This document shows positions 25,198 to 33,090 of a stretch of DNA of 64,000 bases, piece by piece; within the stretch, counting starts at the first letter, position 1, and the number at the start of each line of letters is the position of its first letter. Source of the DNA: Candidatus Nanosynbacter sp. HMT-352 (GTDB lineage: Bacteria; Patescibacteriota; Saccharimonadia; Saccharimonadales; Saccharimonadaceae); contig NZ_CP089290.1 of NCBI RefSeq assembly GCF_022819385.1, forward strand, positions 1 through 64,000, written 5' to 3'. The notes under the pieces are model-generated. The model saw nothing but the letters and a program-made list of their open reading frames with translations, was not told where the DNA came from and searched no databases. The position numbers and the translations under genes are program-made.

Positions 25198-27066
25198 TTA
25201 CGAATGCAGTTTAGCTTCTTTTGGTAATTTAGTGCCTTTAAGAATCTCATCAACCTCAGATTCTTCCAGAGTTTCTTCCTTTAGTAGAGCCTCGGCCAAC
25301 TTATCAAGGAACGAACGATTCTCTTTCAATACCAACATTGCACGATGTTTAGCTTCGGTAATCAATTGCGCAACTTCCTCGTCAATCATCTTCGCAGTCT
25401 CATCAGAATACGGACGCTCTCTGGTCATTTTATCGAACATCAAGCCGCCGTTATCTTCATGGAACACCTGATCGCGCAAGCCCTTGCCCATTCCTTGCTC
25501 AATCACCATATCACGGGCAATTTCAGTCGCTTTTCGCAAATCCGAACCAGCTCCAGTAGTAATTCCGTCATCGCCGTAAATCAATTGCTCAGCGATTCGT
25601 CCGCCCATTGCTCGAGCCAAAATATCTTTAAACTCGTAAACGTTCGTGTAGCTCTTATCTTCTGGCGGCAAGAACCATGTTACTCCACCAGTACCGCCGC
25701 GCGGAATAATCGTAACCTTGTGGACTGGGTCGGAATCAGGCAAGACGTGACCAACAATTGCGTGGCCAGCTTCGTGATAAGCAGTCAACTCTTTCTCGTG
25801 ATCGTTCATTATCTTAGTCTTGCGCTCTGGACCAATTGCCACACGCTCAAACGCCTCAGTTAATTCGTCATTTGAGATCTTCTTCTTGTTGCGACGAGCA
25901 GCAATAATTGCAGCTTCATTGGCCATATTTGCCAAATCCGCACCAGATGAGCCAGCGGTTTTTGCCGCCAATTTATCAAGATCAACAGTTTCGTCAGTTG
26001 GCTTTTTCTTAAAGTGAACCTTCAGAATTGCCTCACGATCTTTGCGCTCTGGAAGCGTAATAGTTACACGTCGGTCAAATCGTCCAGGTCGAAGCAAAGC
26101 TGGGTCCAAAACATCCGCACGGTTAGTTGCAGCCAAAACAATAACATTAGTTTCGCCATCAAAACCATCCATCTCCACCAAAATCTGGTTCAGAGTTTGC
26201 TCGCGCTCATCATGACCACCACCCATACCAGAGCCGCGCTTACGACCCACGGCATCAATCTCATCGATAAAGATAATACACGGGGCATTTTTCTTAGCCT
26301 TAGAAAATAGGTCTCGCACTCGGCTAGCACCAACACCAACAAACATTTCCACGAATTCAGAACCAGAAATTGAGAAGAATGGCACACCAGCCTCGCCAGC
26401 GACGGCTCGGGCTAGCATTGTCTTACCCGTACCAGGATTACCGACTAATAATACGCCTTTTGGAATCTTTGCGCCCAAATCTTTATATTTCTTCGGGTGC
26501 TTAAGAAAATCAACAACTTCCTGCAGATCTTGCTTGGCGTTATCATTTCCAGCGATATCCGTAAACAAAACCTTTTCTTTATCTTGTCCATACAGGCGAG
26601 CCTTACTCTTGCCGAATCCCATCGCTTGATTATTTTGACCCTGAGCTTGGCGCATCATAAACATAAAGAACACCACGATAATCAGCACAGGCACGACCAT
26701 AACCGCCAGATTCCATATAGTTTCTCCGGTTGTGGATGGTGGAATAACCTTCACCTCAACCTTAGCGTCCTTATTCAAGCCCTGCTCATAAATGCTACTA
26801 GATTCCTTGACTGAATGCTCGGTAGGTTTTGATTGGTCTTTCGGAGTAATCTTAATATCGTTTCCCTGAATCTCCAATTGAGCAATTTTACCGTCATTTG
26901 CTCGACGCACTACATCAGATAATGCAACATCTTTAAGATTTGACGCAGGGAAGAGTGTTGCGTAAAAAATTAACGCTACAAAAATTATAATTGCCCAAAA
27001 CAATCCAAATCGTAAAATTTGACTTATTCTATTCTTTCCATTTCTTTGAGGCATCTTAACAGCCAT
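25198..27066 (-). CDS. ftsH: ATP-dependent zinc metalloprotease FtsH
   Basis: FtsH degrades misfolded and regulatory proteins at the membrane. The 622-aa product has two N-terminal membrane segments (about 22-42 and 115-137) around an extracytoplasmic domain. The AAA+ module follows ([24 protein letters not shown], second region of homology with RPGRFDRRV), then the zinc protease domain with HEAGH. AAAGGA lies 10 bases before the ATG at 27066; a TTG two codons upstream is only four bases from it and is less likely. murJ and the lepA half follow in the same direction. Confidence 0.96.
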   Translation of the reverse strand: MAVKMPQRNGKNRISQILRFGLFWAIIIFVALIFYATLFPASNLKDVALSDVVRRANDGKIAQLEIQGNDIKITPKDQSKPTEHSVKESSSIYEQGLNKDAKVEVKVIPPSTTGETIWNLAVMVVPVLIIVVFFMFMMRQAQGQNNQAMGFGKSKARLYGQDKEKVLFTDIAGNDNAKQDLQEVVDFLKHPKKYKDLGAKIPKGVLLVGNPGTGKTMLARAVAGEAGVPFFSISGSEFVEMFVGVGASRVRDLFSKAKKNAPCIIFIDEIDAVGRKRGSGMGGGHDEREQTLNQILVEMDGFDGETNVIVLAATNRADVLDPALLRPGRFDRRVTITLPERKDREAILKVHFKKKPTDETVDLDKLAAKTAGSSGADLANMANEAAIIAARRNKKKISNDELTEAFERVAIGPERKTKIMNDHEKELTAYHEAGHAIVGHVLPDSDPVHKVTIIPRGGTGGVTWFLPPEDKSYTNVYEFKDILARAMGGRIAEQLIYGDDGITTGAGSDLRKATEIARDMVIEQGMGKGLRDQVFHEDNGGLMFDKMTRERPYSDETAKMIDEEVAQLITEAKHRAMLVLKENRSFLDKLAEALLKEETLEESEVDEILKGTKLPKEAKLHS

Positions 27067-27094
27067 TCTCAACTAATCCTTTCGCCTATACTAA

Positions 27095-27931
27095 TCAAAC
27101 TCTCTTTATTATAACACTTCTTAGCGCCAATTTCATCACAATACCGCCGCCAACTTGCCAGCACGAGCCAGCTTTTCCAGTTTTTACAGCAATTAGCATA
27201 CGCTCTAATTGAGAACCCAGTAACGATACATCATAATGTCGTAAAACGTAATAATATAGCAATTCTTGTGCGACATTATCATCTATCATCGTCAAAAAAT
27301 ATCGACTAAGCACTTCTCCATCAAACTTCTCTATTTCCTGCTCAATTTTCCCTCTTAATTCTCTTTGTTTTCGCCACGCCTCGTACACTCCAAGCCTCTG
27401 GTATTCATCAAGTTCACGATTTATCTTGCGTCTAAATTTATTCCTTTGGTATAAGTCACTTTGATTTGTCTCATCTTCACACCATTCCAATTTCTGACGA
27501 ATCGCATATTCATAAATTCTCTGCTTCGTCCAACCATTCATCGGCCTAACTATTTGGCTATCGCTCATCCCCGCCAAGCCTCGCCACCTGGAGCCACGCT
27601 TAAGATTCATCGCTACAGTTTCAATAATGTCATCTCGATGATGCGCCGTCACTATCACGCCATCAAAATCCGTCGCCACGCCACGCAAAAATTCATACCG
27701 TCTTTGGCGCGCCAATTCTTCACTAGCATCAGCCCCCAGTTTTTCACGCCGACAAACAAATTGTATTTTATATCTATCAGCTAAAGCCTCGACAAATCTA
27801 GCATCGCTCGCCGAATCCTCACGAATTCCGTGGTCAAAATGAGCGACCACCAAATCTTTTTCCGTTCGCGACATCAAATCCAGCAAAACTACCGAATCAA
27901 TCCCACCACTGACTGCGATAATATATCTCAC
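27095..27931 (-). CDS. tilS: tRNA(Ile)-lysidine synthase TilS
   Basis: TilS converts C34 of the CAU-anticodon tRNA-Ile2 to lysidine so that it reads AUA. The 278-aa product has the N-type ATP pyrophosphatase loop SGGIDSVVLL at 8-17, then AHFDHGIREDSASDARFVE and the VTAHHRDDIIETVAMNL motif. It is short, lacking most of the C-terminal domain seen in E. coli TilS. The start codon is GTG, six bases after GATAAT, so it is probably leaderless. A candidate substrate tRNA lies 3 kb away at 30867. Confidence 0.93.
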   Translation of the reverse strand: MRYIIAVSGGIDSVVLLDLMSRTEKDLVVAHFDHGIREDSASDARFVEALADRYKIQFVCRREKLGADASEELARQRRYEFLRGVATDFDGVIVTAHHRDDIIETVAMNLKRGSRWRGLAGMSDSQIVRPMNGWTKQRIYEYAIRQKLEWCEDETNQSDLYQRNKFRRKINRELDEYQRLGVYEAWRKQRELRGKIEQEIEKFDGEVLSRYFLTMIDDNVAQELLYYYVLRHYDVSLLGSQLERMLIAVKTGKAGSCWQVGGGIVMKLALRSVIIKRV

Positions 27932-27937
27932 ATATCC

Positions 27938-27943
27938 ATTATC
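27938..27943 (-). promoter_or_regulatory. -10 box of tilS, leaderless GTG start
   Basis: GATAAT, six bases, GTG at 27931. Confidence 0.55.
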
Positions 27944-28005
27944 TCACAATTTACCTAAAACGTATTTGGCAAATTTTATACTATCTGTTACAATCAATGC
28001 AGTGT

Positions 28006-28082
28006 GGCACCGTAGCTCAGCTGGTTAGAGCGCAGGACTCATAAGCCTGAGGTCGGTGGTTCGGGTCCACCCGGTGCTACCA
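28006..28082 (+). tRNA. tRNA-Met, elongator (anticodon CAU)
   Basis: A 77-base cloverleaf with encoded CCA. The acceptor GGCACCG pairs with CGGTGCT (G1-U72), the anticodon loop is CTCATAA. The G1-U72 pair and arm sequences resemble Firmicute elongator tRNA-Met, so I assign Met over Ile2. Confidence 0.85.
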
Positions 28083-28092
28083 GAAATTATCT

Positions 28093-28121
28093 TTCCTCGT
28101 CAATACGACGGGGAATTTTTT
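28093..28121 (+). terminator. Terminator after tRNA-Met
   Basis: A 9-bp stem (28093-28101 with 28107-28115, one G-U) followed by T6. Confidence 0.8.
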
Positions 28122-28133
28122 ATAAACACTGGA

Positions 28134-28298
28134 TTAAATTAGCTCAAGCTCTTCAGATTGAACGCCATCCAAAGCCGCCAATCGTCGCGACACAAAACTA
28201 TCCAATTCCCATGAATTACGCTGACGCTCCCACGTTGCTAAATCCTTTTTTCGGGTTACTTCTAAAAATTCAGCTAATTCACTGGTGTTGATTTCCAT
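28134..28298 (-). CDS. 54-aa hypothetical protein
   Basis: The ORF encodes MEINTSELAEFLEVTRKKD followed by TWERQRNSWELDSFVSRRL and an acidic end (SEELELI). It is charged, probably helical, and has no membrane segment. AAAGGA is correctly spaced upstream of the ATG. The opening resembles the first helices of a small DNA-binding helix-turn-helix protein, but it is too short to be sure. It is convergent with the tRNA-Met terminator. Confidence 0.6.
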   Translation of the reverse strand: MEINTSELAEFLEVTRKKDLATWERQRNSWELDSFVSRRLAALDGVQSEELELI

Positions 28299-28438
28299 AT
28301 TTTTTCCTTTTTTGTGTTAATTATTTAACTGTCTTTATACTATCATAAATTTGACAAAAAAGCAATACCTTTTTCGGTCATTATTTACCTTTTCATTCCG
28401 CTTGTGGTACACTGGTAGGGAAGGATTTATACACAAAA

Positions 28439-29176
28439 ATGACCCCCGTAACAATCTCATCACTGGCCACCATAATTTTTGCAGCGATTATTCACGCTAG
28501 TTTTCAGCTTAGCGTCAGTGTTTTAACGTTACTTAGCGGGCATTCAATTGGCAAAAAAACCGCCCAGAGAAAAATTTTTCGTATGAGCAACAGTTTTGTA
28601 CTTGGAGTCGCAACGATTACCTTGTTACTTATCAGCTCAATTTCCTATTTCTTATCACTATTCATCCACCACGTCACCAGCGCAGAACAACTCGTTGCCG
28701 CCATCTCTTCAGGGATGATGTTTGGCTTAGGAATCGCAATTTGGGCTTTTTACTTTCGACGACAACCAGGAACTTCGTTATGGCTTCCACGTAATTTTGC
28801 GGAATACTTAAACAAGCGCACCAAAAAAACCAAAAATTCCATAGAGAGCCTTGCTCTGGGAATAATTAGCGTTATTGCAGAAATTGTATTCATCATCGCG
28901 CCAATTATCGCCGCCGGCCTGGCTATTATCACCCTACCAAACCCCTTCTTGCAAATCATCAGCATAGCGATCTACGTCATCGTGTCCACACTGCCGTTAT
29001 TTGTCGTTATCGTCTTGATCGGCAGCGGACGCAGCATCTCTAATTTACAACGTTGGAGAGAAGATCATAAGAGATTTTTGCAATTCGCCAGCGGCGGCAG
29101 CTTATTAATTTTAGCAGCATTCCTATTCGTCGACCGCGTTATTGGCGTCATTAGCTATGGAGGCAATCTATGGTAA
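28439..29176 (+). CDS. Polytopic membrane protein, function unknown
   Basis: The 245-aa product has six or seven hydrophobic segments and a basic loop (LNKRTKKTKNS) near the middle. I do not recognise the family; the layout is reminiscent of LysE- or CcdA-type small carriers but no signature supports this. TACACT upstream could be the -10, and AAGGA lies 15 bases before the ATG. The stop overlaps the start of the ATP-cone gene by seven bases, so it heads a three-gene unit with the ATP-cone protein and the flavoprotein. Confidence 0.7.
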   Translation: MTPVTISSLATIIFAAIIHASFQLSVSVLTLLSGHSIGKKTAQRKIFRMSNSFVLGVATITLLLISSISYFLSLFIHHVTSAEQLVAAISSGMMFGLGIAIWAFYFRRQPGTSLWLPRNFAEYLNKRTKKTKNSIESLALGIISVIAEIVFIIAPIIAAGLAIITLPNPFLQIISIAIYVIVSTLPLFVVIVLIGSGRSISNLQRWREDHKRFLQFASGGSLLILAAFLFVDRVIGVISYGGNLW

Positions 29177-29457
29177 AGCCAGGTCAAATTGACGTCATCA
29201 AACAGGGAAAACGACCGCCAGAGGAGTTTAGCCCAGACAAGCTCCACAATTCCATAATTGCCACCTGCCTAAGCGTTCGTACGCCAGAGGGTCAAGCTCA
29301 AGACATCGCAAAAACCGTCACTTTGGGCGTTATGAATTGGTGTGAAACTCACCCAGAAATAACCTCTGCCGATATCCGCCGACAAGCACAACGTATTATG
29401 AAAACCCTGCATCCCGACGCGGCTTATTTATATAAAAATTATAAAACCATAATTTAG
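29170..29457 (+). CDS. Stand-alone ATP-cone domain protein
   Basis: The 95-aa product is essentially one ATP-cone domain: VIKQGKRPPEEFSPDKLHNSI, then EITSADIRRQAQRIMKTLHPDAAYLYKNYK. ATP-cones are nucleotide-sensing modules in ribonucleotide reductases and in NrdR. Here there is no attached reductase and no NrdR zinc ribbon. It overlaps the upstream membrane protein gene and is followed after eight bases by the flavoprotein gene. It may sense (d)ATP as a separate regulatory subunit; what it regulates is unknown. Confidence 0.82.
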   Translation: MVKPGQIDVIKQGKRPPEEFSPDKLHNSIIATCLSVRTPEGQAQDIAKTVTLGVMNWCETHPEITSADIRRQAQRIMKTLHPDAAYLYKNYKTII

Positions 29458-29465
29458 GAGATTTG

Positions 29466-30836
29466 ATGTCGCAAAAACCAACTTTTGACTATGACTATAT
29501 CGTAATTGGTAGTGGCGCTGGCGGTTCACCCGCAGCCAGCATACTAGCAAATGCCGGAAAAAAAGTTGCTGTTGTAGAAAAATCAACATTCGGCGGGGAA
29601 TCACCAAACTGGGGAGATGTACCAACTGGATTCTTAACTCACGCTCTTAATGTTTATCAAACAGCAAAAGATGCCGCTAAATTTGGACTGCGCACTAACT
29701 CGGTTGGGTATAATTACCCCTCTCTGCTCTCCTGGAAAGACAAAGTTGTAAAGAGAACTGGAGCTGGCGGCAATCGCTATTATTACGAAAAGCAAGGCAT
29801 TAGTGTTTTTGCTGGCAATGCACATTTCTTGAGTCCGAATGAAATAGCCATCAATCGCAGACATTTGTCCGCTCGCAAATTTCTCATTGCAACTGGATCT
29901 GATTGGCAAATTCCAGAAATACCTGGGTTAAGCGCCGTTTCTTACCACACTCCAAAAACTATTTTTAGCTTAAAGCGCCCACCAAAAACCATGTTTATTG
30001 TTGGCGCGGGAGCTACGGCACTAGAATTGGCGCACATCTTCTCCACCCTGGGAACAAAAGTTTACGTAGCAGAGAAATCGTCCAGAATATTATCAACATT
30101 TGACCCAGAAGTCAGCACTTTGGTTACGAATGACGCAAAAAATCGCAATATTTCAATCTTAGCTCGTACTAAGATTATCGCTATTCAAAAATCGTCTATA
30201 CAAAAACGTGTCACTTTTCTGCAAGGGCGAATAGAAAAATCTGTGCGCGTTGATGAGATTGTAATTGCCGACCAACAATTGCCCGCAATGGATTTAGGCT
30301 TAGAGAACGCTGGCGTAAAATATACCGAAAATGGCATTTTGGTTAATTCTTACCTGCAAACTTCCGCTCGGCATATTTTTGCCGCAGGAAATGTAACTGA
30401 CGCCAATATCCAAACCCACACAGCTTTGGCGCAGAGTCGTATTGCGGCTCATAATTTGCTACATAATAATAAGATTAAATTCAATGATTCCCCACGCCTA
30501 CAAGTTGCATTTACTCAGCCAGAAATAGCTCAAATTGGAATGAATGAATACGATTGTAAGGCGAAAGGAATAAGCGCAAAAATAGCAATTGTTCCGCTCA
30601 CGACTACCGTACGCAGCAATATTACCGACCAGCGAATAGGTTTTGTGAAATTGATCGTTGACAAGAAGCGAGTTGTCGTAGGCGGAACGATTGTCGGACC
30701 ACACGCTAGCGATATGGCTGCCGAGTTAGCCCTAGCTGTTCGGCATAAAATTACCAGCGAAGAACTAGCGTCCACGCCGCATTGTTTTACTTCTTGGTCA
30801 GAAGCCGTGCGAATTGCCGCCGGAAAACTTCTATAA
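29466..30836 (+). CDS. FAD/NAD(P) pyridine nucleotide-disulfide oxidoreductase-like protein without the redox disulfide
   Basis: The 456-aa product has the fold of the mercuric reductase/dihydrolipoamide dehydrogenase family: FAD-binding GSGAGGSPAASILANAG near residue 15, NAD(P)-binding GAGATALELAHIFSTLG near 175, second FAD motif IFAAGNVTD near 305 and a C-terminal dimerisation domain. The active-site region reads GGESPNWGDVPT, where family members have GG-x-C-x4-C-x-P. Both cysteines are replaced (Ser and Asp), so the usual dithiol chemistry is impossible. AGGAG five bases upstream selects the ATG at 29466. It could be an NADH oxidase or quinone-type reductase, or a non-enzymatic flavoprotein. 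Confidence 0.85.
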   Translation: MSQKPTFDYDYIVIGSGAGGSPAASILANAGKKVAVVEKSTFGGESPNWGDVPTGFLTHALNVYQTAKDAAKFGLRTNSVGYNYPSLLSWKDKVVKRTGAGGNRYYYEKQGISVFAGNAHFLSPNEIAINRRHLSARKFLIATGSDWQIPEIPGLSAVSYHTPKTIFSLKRPPKTMFIVGAGATALELAHIFSTLGTKVYVAEKSSRILSTFDPEVSTLVTNDAKNRNISILARTKIIAIQKSSIQKRVTFLQGRIEKSVRVDEIVIADQQLPAMDLGLENAGVKYTENGILVNSYLQTSARHIFAAGNVTDANIQTHTALAQSRIAAHNLLHNNKIKFNDSPRLQVAFTQPEIAQIGMNEYDCKAKGISAKIAIVPLTTTVRSNITDQRIGFVKLIVDKKRVVVGGTIVGPHASDMAAELALAVRHKITSEELASTPHCFTSWSEAVRIAAGKLL

Positions 30837-30851
30837 TTACCTCTGATGCGC

Positions 30852-30857
30852 TATAAT
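30852..30857 (+). promoter_or_regulatory. -10 box of the tRNA at 30867
   Basis: TATAAT ends nine bases before the mature tRNA 5' end. Confidence 0.55.
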
Positions 30858-30866
30858 AAGTCTCAC

Positions 30867-30942
30867 GGGGGCGTAGCTCAGGGGTTAGAGCAGTCGGCTC
30901 ATAACCGATTGGTCGCTGGTTCGATCCCAGCCGCCCCCACCA
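30867..30942 (+). tRNA. tRNA with CAU anticodon, probably tRNA-Ile2 (lysidine-modified)
   Basis: A 76-base cloverleaf with encoded CCA. The acceptor GGGGGCG pairs with CGCCCCC and the anticodon loop is CTCATAA. The D arm (GCTCAGGGGTTAGAGC) and the GGTCGCTGGTTC stretch are like bacterial Ile2 tRNAs. With one elongator and one initiator Met tRNA also present, and tilS 3 kb away, Ile2 is the likely identity. Confidence 0.7.
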
Positions 30943-31023
30943 CATTCTGAACTTGATAATCATAAGATGAATATTTTTACCATTCCTGCTACAATGTTAT
31001 GTGGTAGATATTAAATTTGCAAA

Positions 31024-31449
31024 ATGAACAAATTAAAACTCAAACGATTAATTTACAGAATACAGCACGACTATTTGACCCTGAATAATGTCGTTATTGC
31101 TGCTGCGATTTTAATTGCCATGAGTTGGGCTTGGGGATCCATTGAATCAATGCAAAAAAACTACGAATTGCAACGCTCTATTGATAACAAACGCCAGCAA
31201 GTGGAAATAGAAAAATTGCAAGTCGCCTTGCTGGAATACGAATCGAAATATTATCAAAGCGAAGAGTATCAAGAATTGACTATTAGACAGCGCACAGGAA
31301 AAGGCTTACCCGGAGAAAAACAGCTCATCACCCAATCTTTCGAAAGCGCCACGCCTGCCCAAAAACTTGCGTCGAGCGCGAAGCGAACGGATAGCAATTT
31401 CCAGCAATGGATGAACTTTCTATTTGGCGGCAATAGTCATAAACACTAG
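31024..31449 (+). CDS. FtsB/DivIC-like septum formation initiator protein
   Basis: The 141-aa product has a basic N-terminus, one membrane helix (about 22-40), a coiled coil (about 43-80) and then YYQSEEYQELTIRQRTGKGLPGEK, which matches the conserved end of the FtsB/DivIC domain. These proteins link early and late divisome parts. The C-terminal 40 residues look disordered. It lies between two tRNA genes with no neighbour in an operon; TGC-TACAAT at 30990-30995 is the probable promoter. No Shine-Dalgarno is seen. Confidence 0.75.
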   Translation: MNKLKLKRLIYRIQHDYLTLNNVVIAAAILIAMSWAWGSIESMQKNYELQRSIDNKRQQVEIEKLQVALLEYESKYYQSEEYQELTIRQRTGKGLPGEKQLITQSFESATPAQKLASSAKRTDSNFQQWMNFLFGGNSHKH

Positions 31450-31453
31450 GGTG

Positions 31454-31482
31454 TTGCAATTATTACGCCAAACTGATATTAT
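31454..31482 (+). promoter_or_regulatory. Promoter of initiator tRNA
   Basis: TTGCAA (31454-31459), 17 bases, TATTAT (31477-31482). The start point would fall just before the tRNA at 31493. Confidence 0.6.
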
Positions 31483-31492
31483 AACTAGGTAT

Positions 31493-31569
31493 CGCGGGGT
31501 AGAGCAGCCTGGTAGCTCGTTTGGCTCATAACCAAAAGGTCGTAGGTTCAAATCCTACCCCCGCCACCA
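31493..31569 (+). tRNA. Initiator tRNA-fMet (anticodon CAU)
   Basis: A 77-base tRNA with CCA, the initiator D arm (GAGCAGCCTGGTAGCTC) and an unpaired first acceptor position (C1 against C72, where most bacteria have C1-A72). The anticodon stem is TTTGG/CCAAA, so only two of the three G-C pairs typical of initiators remain (29-41 is U-A). Confidence 0.93.
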
Positions 31570-31577
31570 AGAAAAAT

Positions 31578-31606
31578 CCCTCTTCATTCAGAAGGGGGCT
31601 TTTTCT
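31578..31606. terminator. Bidirectional terminator between tRNA-fMet and a convergent gene
   Basis: An 8-bp stem (31578-31585 with 31591-31598), flanked by A5 on the left and T5 on the right, so it can serve both strands. Confidence 0.8.
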
Positions 31607-31933
31607 TTAGTATCTGCTATCATCGTTGGCGTAACGCTTACCCCTACTACCAATTTTCACATGCGGACACTTCTCTCCAGGATTGATATTCCTACAACAG
31701 TCACCGCAGAAGAAACCTTTTACAGCCTTCTCGCCAATCCCTCTAGTAGATCTCAGATTCTTCATAAGTTGCTTTATAATACGCGGATCTTCAACTGGTA
31801 GCCCCATCGATCTTCTAGCGTCATCGTAAGAACATCCTGTAGTATCAACAATATGATCGAGCTCAGCTTCCTGTTCAGGAGTTAGTTCAGAATTTATATT
31901 AGCCTCAACCGATGATCCTTCTTTTTGTGTCAT
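31607..31933 (-). CDS. Small zinc-ribbon-like protein
   Basis: The 108-aa product is acidic in its first half (NSELTPEQEAELDHIVDTTGCSYDDARRSMG) and ends with a Cys cluster, FFCGDCCRNINPGEKCPHVKIG, that could bind zinc. I recognise no family. The frame is open nine codons further upstream, but the ATG at 31933 is exactly six bases after TGG-TATAAA, so this is the likely leaderless start. Confidence 0.65.
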   Translation of the reverse strand: MTQKEGSSVEANINSELTPEQEAELDHIVDTTGCSYDDARRSMGLPVEDPRIIKQLMKNLRSTRGIGEKAVKGFFCGDCCRNINPGEKCPHVKIGSRGKRYANDDSRY

Positions 31934-31939
31934 AAGCAA

Positions 31940-31945
31940 TTTATA
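31940..31945 (-). promoter_or_regulatory. Extended -10 box of the zinc-ribbon gene
   Basis: TGG-TATAAA, six bases, ATG at 31933. Confidence 0.6.
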
Positions 31946-31975
31946 CCACAATATCCACAAATAATCAATCCCAAC

Positions 31976-32004
31976 AAAAACTCCCCTGCTTTTTACAGAG
32001 GAGT
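31976..32004 (-). terminator. Terminator after the 68-aa protein gene
   Basis: A 9-bp stem (31980-31988 with 31996-32004, one wobble) followed on the minus strand by T5. Confidence 0.75.
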
Positions 32005-32066
32005 CATGGCACCTGTTTGTTTGGTTCTACTATATCACCAAACGTGCTTATGGTGCAAGCAAAGGA

Positions 32067-32273
32067 CTATTTTTTCTTAGAAATTGTCAAAAAGCCGTTG
32101 CGTGGGTTTTCTTTCACGATACGATCTTCTGGTAGATCACATGGTGTACCCTTTTCATTCTTCTCAACCTTAGCAAAGAAGTAAATAGTTTGAGTCTTGC
32201 CGCCGCGCAAAGTTACGTCAGTCTTGTGCAAGTAATATGTGATGCCCTTTGAGTTGGTATGTTTATAAGCCAT
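32067..32273 (-). CDS. 68-aa conserved-looking small protein
   Basis: The product begins MAYKHTNSKGITYYLHKTDV and has an aromatic, basic composition with a beta-rich pattern (GKTQTIYFFAKVEKNEKG) and a Lys-rich end. It has the look of a small nucleic-acid-associated protein, and I believe similar short ORFs occur in Saccharibacteria, though no search was run. AGGAGG lies about 11 bases before the ATG and a terminator follows, so it is a monocistronic gene. Confidence 0.75.
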   Translation of the reverse strand: MAYKHTNSKGITYYLHKTDVTLRGGKTQTIYFFAKVEKNEKGTPCDLPEDRIVKENPRNGFLTISKKK

Positions 32274-32340
32274 TTGGTTATATACCTCCTATTAATGATA
32301 TACCTATATAGATTACTATCTCTATATCACCCCTGTCAAG

Positions 32341-33006
32341 CTAAAAAAGCTTATTTCGTCGCCTAAGCATCAACTTTAACATCCCCAGAACAACCAACCT
32401 CATTACGATAATCATGGCAATAAATATCGTCACCAGCAAAGACCACCCCGCGTAATCAGCTGACCATATCGGCGAGACGAAAGTGTGATAATACGGCTCG
32501 GTTGAAGGCGCTTCAAACTGCAAGTTAGTGGCTTTCGCGGCAGGATATTTCGCCCATTCCTCATTAATACAATTGATGTACCTCGGATCCGCCTGTGTCG
32601 TAAATCGACCGTAACCACCTTGCTGTGCCCTAGCATCACAGACAGCCCTAACCTTCGACACAGTGTCATTGTTAGACTGATTTTTTATCTCCTCCTCGAA
32701 CTCTTTCAGCTTCCGGTCATACATCTGTTTATACGTATGATCCAGCGCAATCTTCCCCGGATCAGCGTTCATATGCGTAGATACATAACGCTGCAAATCG
32801 TATAGTCGCTGCTGAAGATTGACTATATCTCCAGCCTTATCTGCATTTTCTACAGATTCTCGTCGCTCGACCATACCAACATTATTCAATCTCAAAAAAG
32901 TTGCCGAAATAAAACCAGACATAATCAATAAAATCACCAACTGCCAAGTCTTAATCTGACTGAGCCGCTTAATTCTGAACTTGGTTTTCTTCTTATCTAT
33001 AGCCAT
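32341..33006 (-). CDS. Bitopic membrane protein with external helical domain, function unknown
   Basis: The 221-aa product has a basic N-terminus, a membrane helix at about 23-42, a charged helical domain (about 45-170, containing two Cys in CDARAQQGGYG and INCINEE) and a second membrane helix at about 185-207 with a basic tail. Both ends should be cytoplasmic. A TATACT box lies about 36 bases upstream, followed by a GAAGGTGG ribosome site. No family recognised. Confidence 0.7.
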   Translation of the reverse strand: MAIDKKKTKFRIKRLSQIKTWQLVILLIMSGFISATFLRLNNVGMVERRESVENADKAGDIVNLQQRLYDLQRYVSTHMNADPGKIALDHTYKQMYDRKLKEFEEEIKNQSNNDTVSKVRAVCDARAQQGGYGRFTTQADPRYINCINEEWAKYPAAKATNLQFEAPSTEPYYHTFVSPIWSADYAGWSLLVTIFIAMIIVMRLVVLGMLKLMLRRRNKLF

Positions 33007-33078
33007 CCCACCACCTTCTCTATGGTTTTAGTATAGCAAATTATCCCAATGACGTGAATATTACTACCGCTGCGGTGG

Positions 33079-33084
33079 TATAAT
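33079..33084 (+). promoter_or_regulatory. Extended -10 box of murC, leaderless start
   Basis: TGG-TATAAT, six bases, ATG at 33091. Confidence 0.7.
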
Positions 33085-33090
33085 ATTTGT

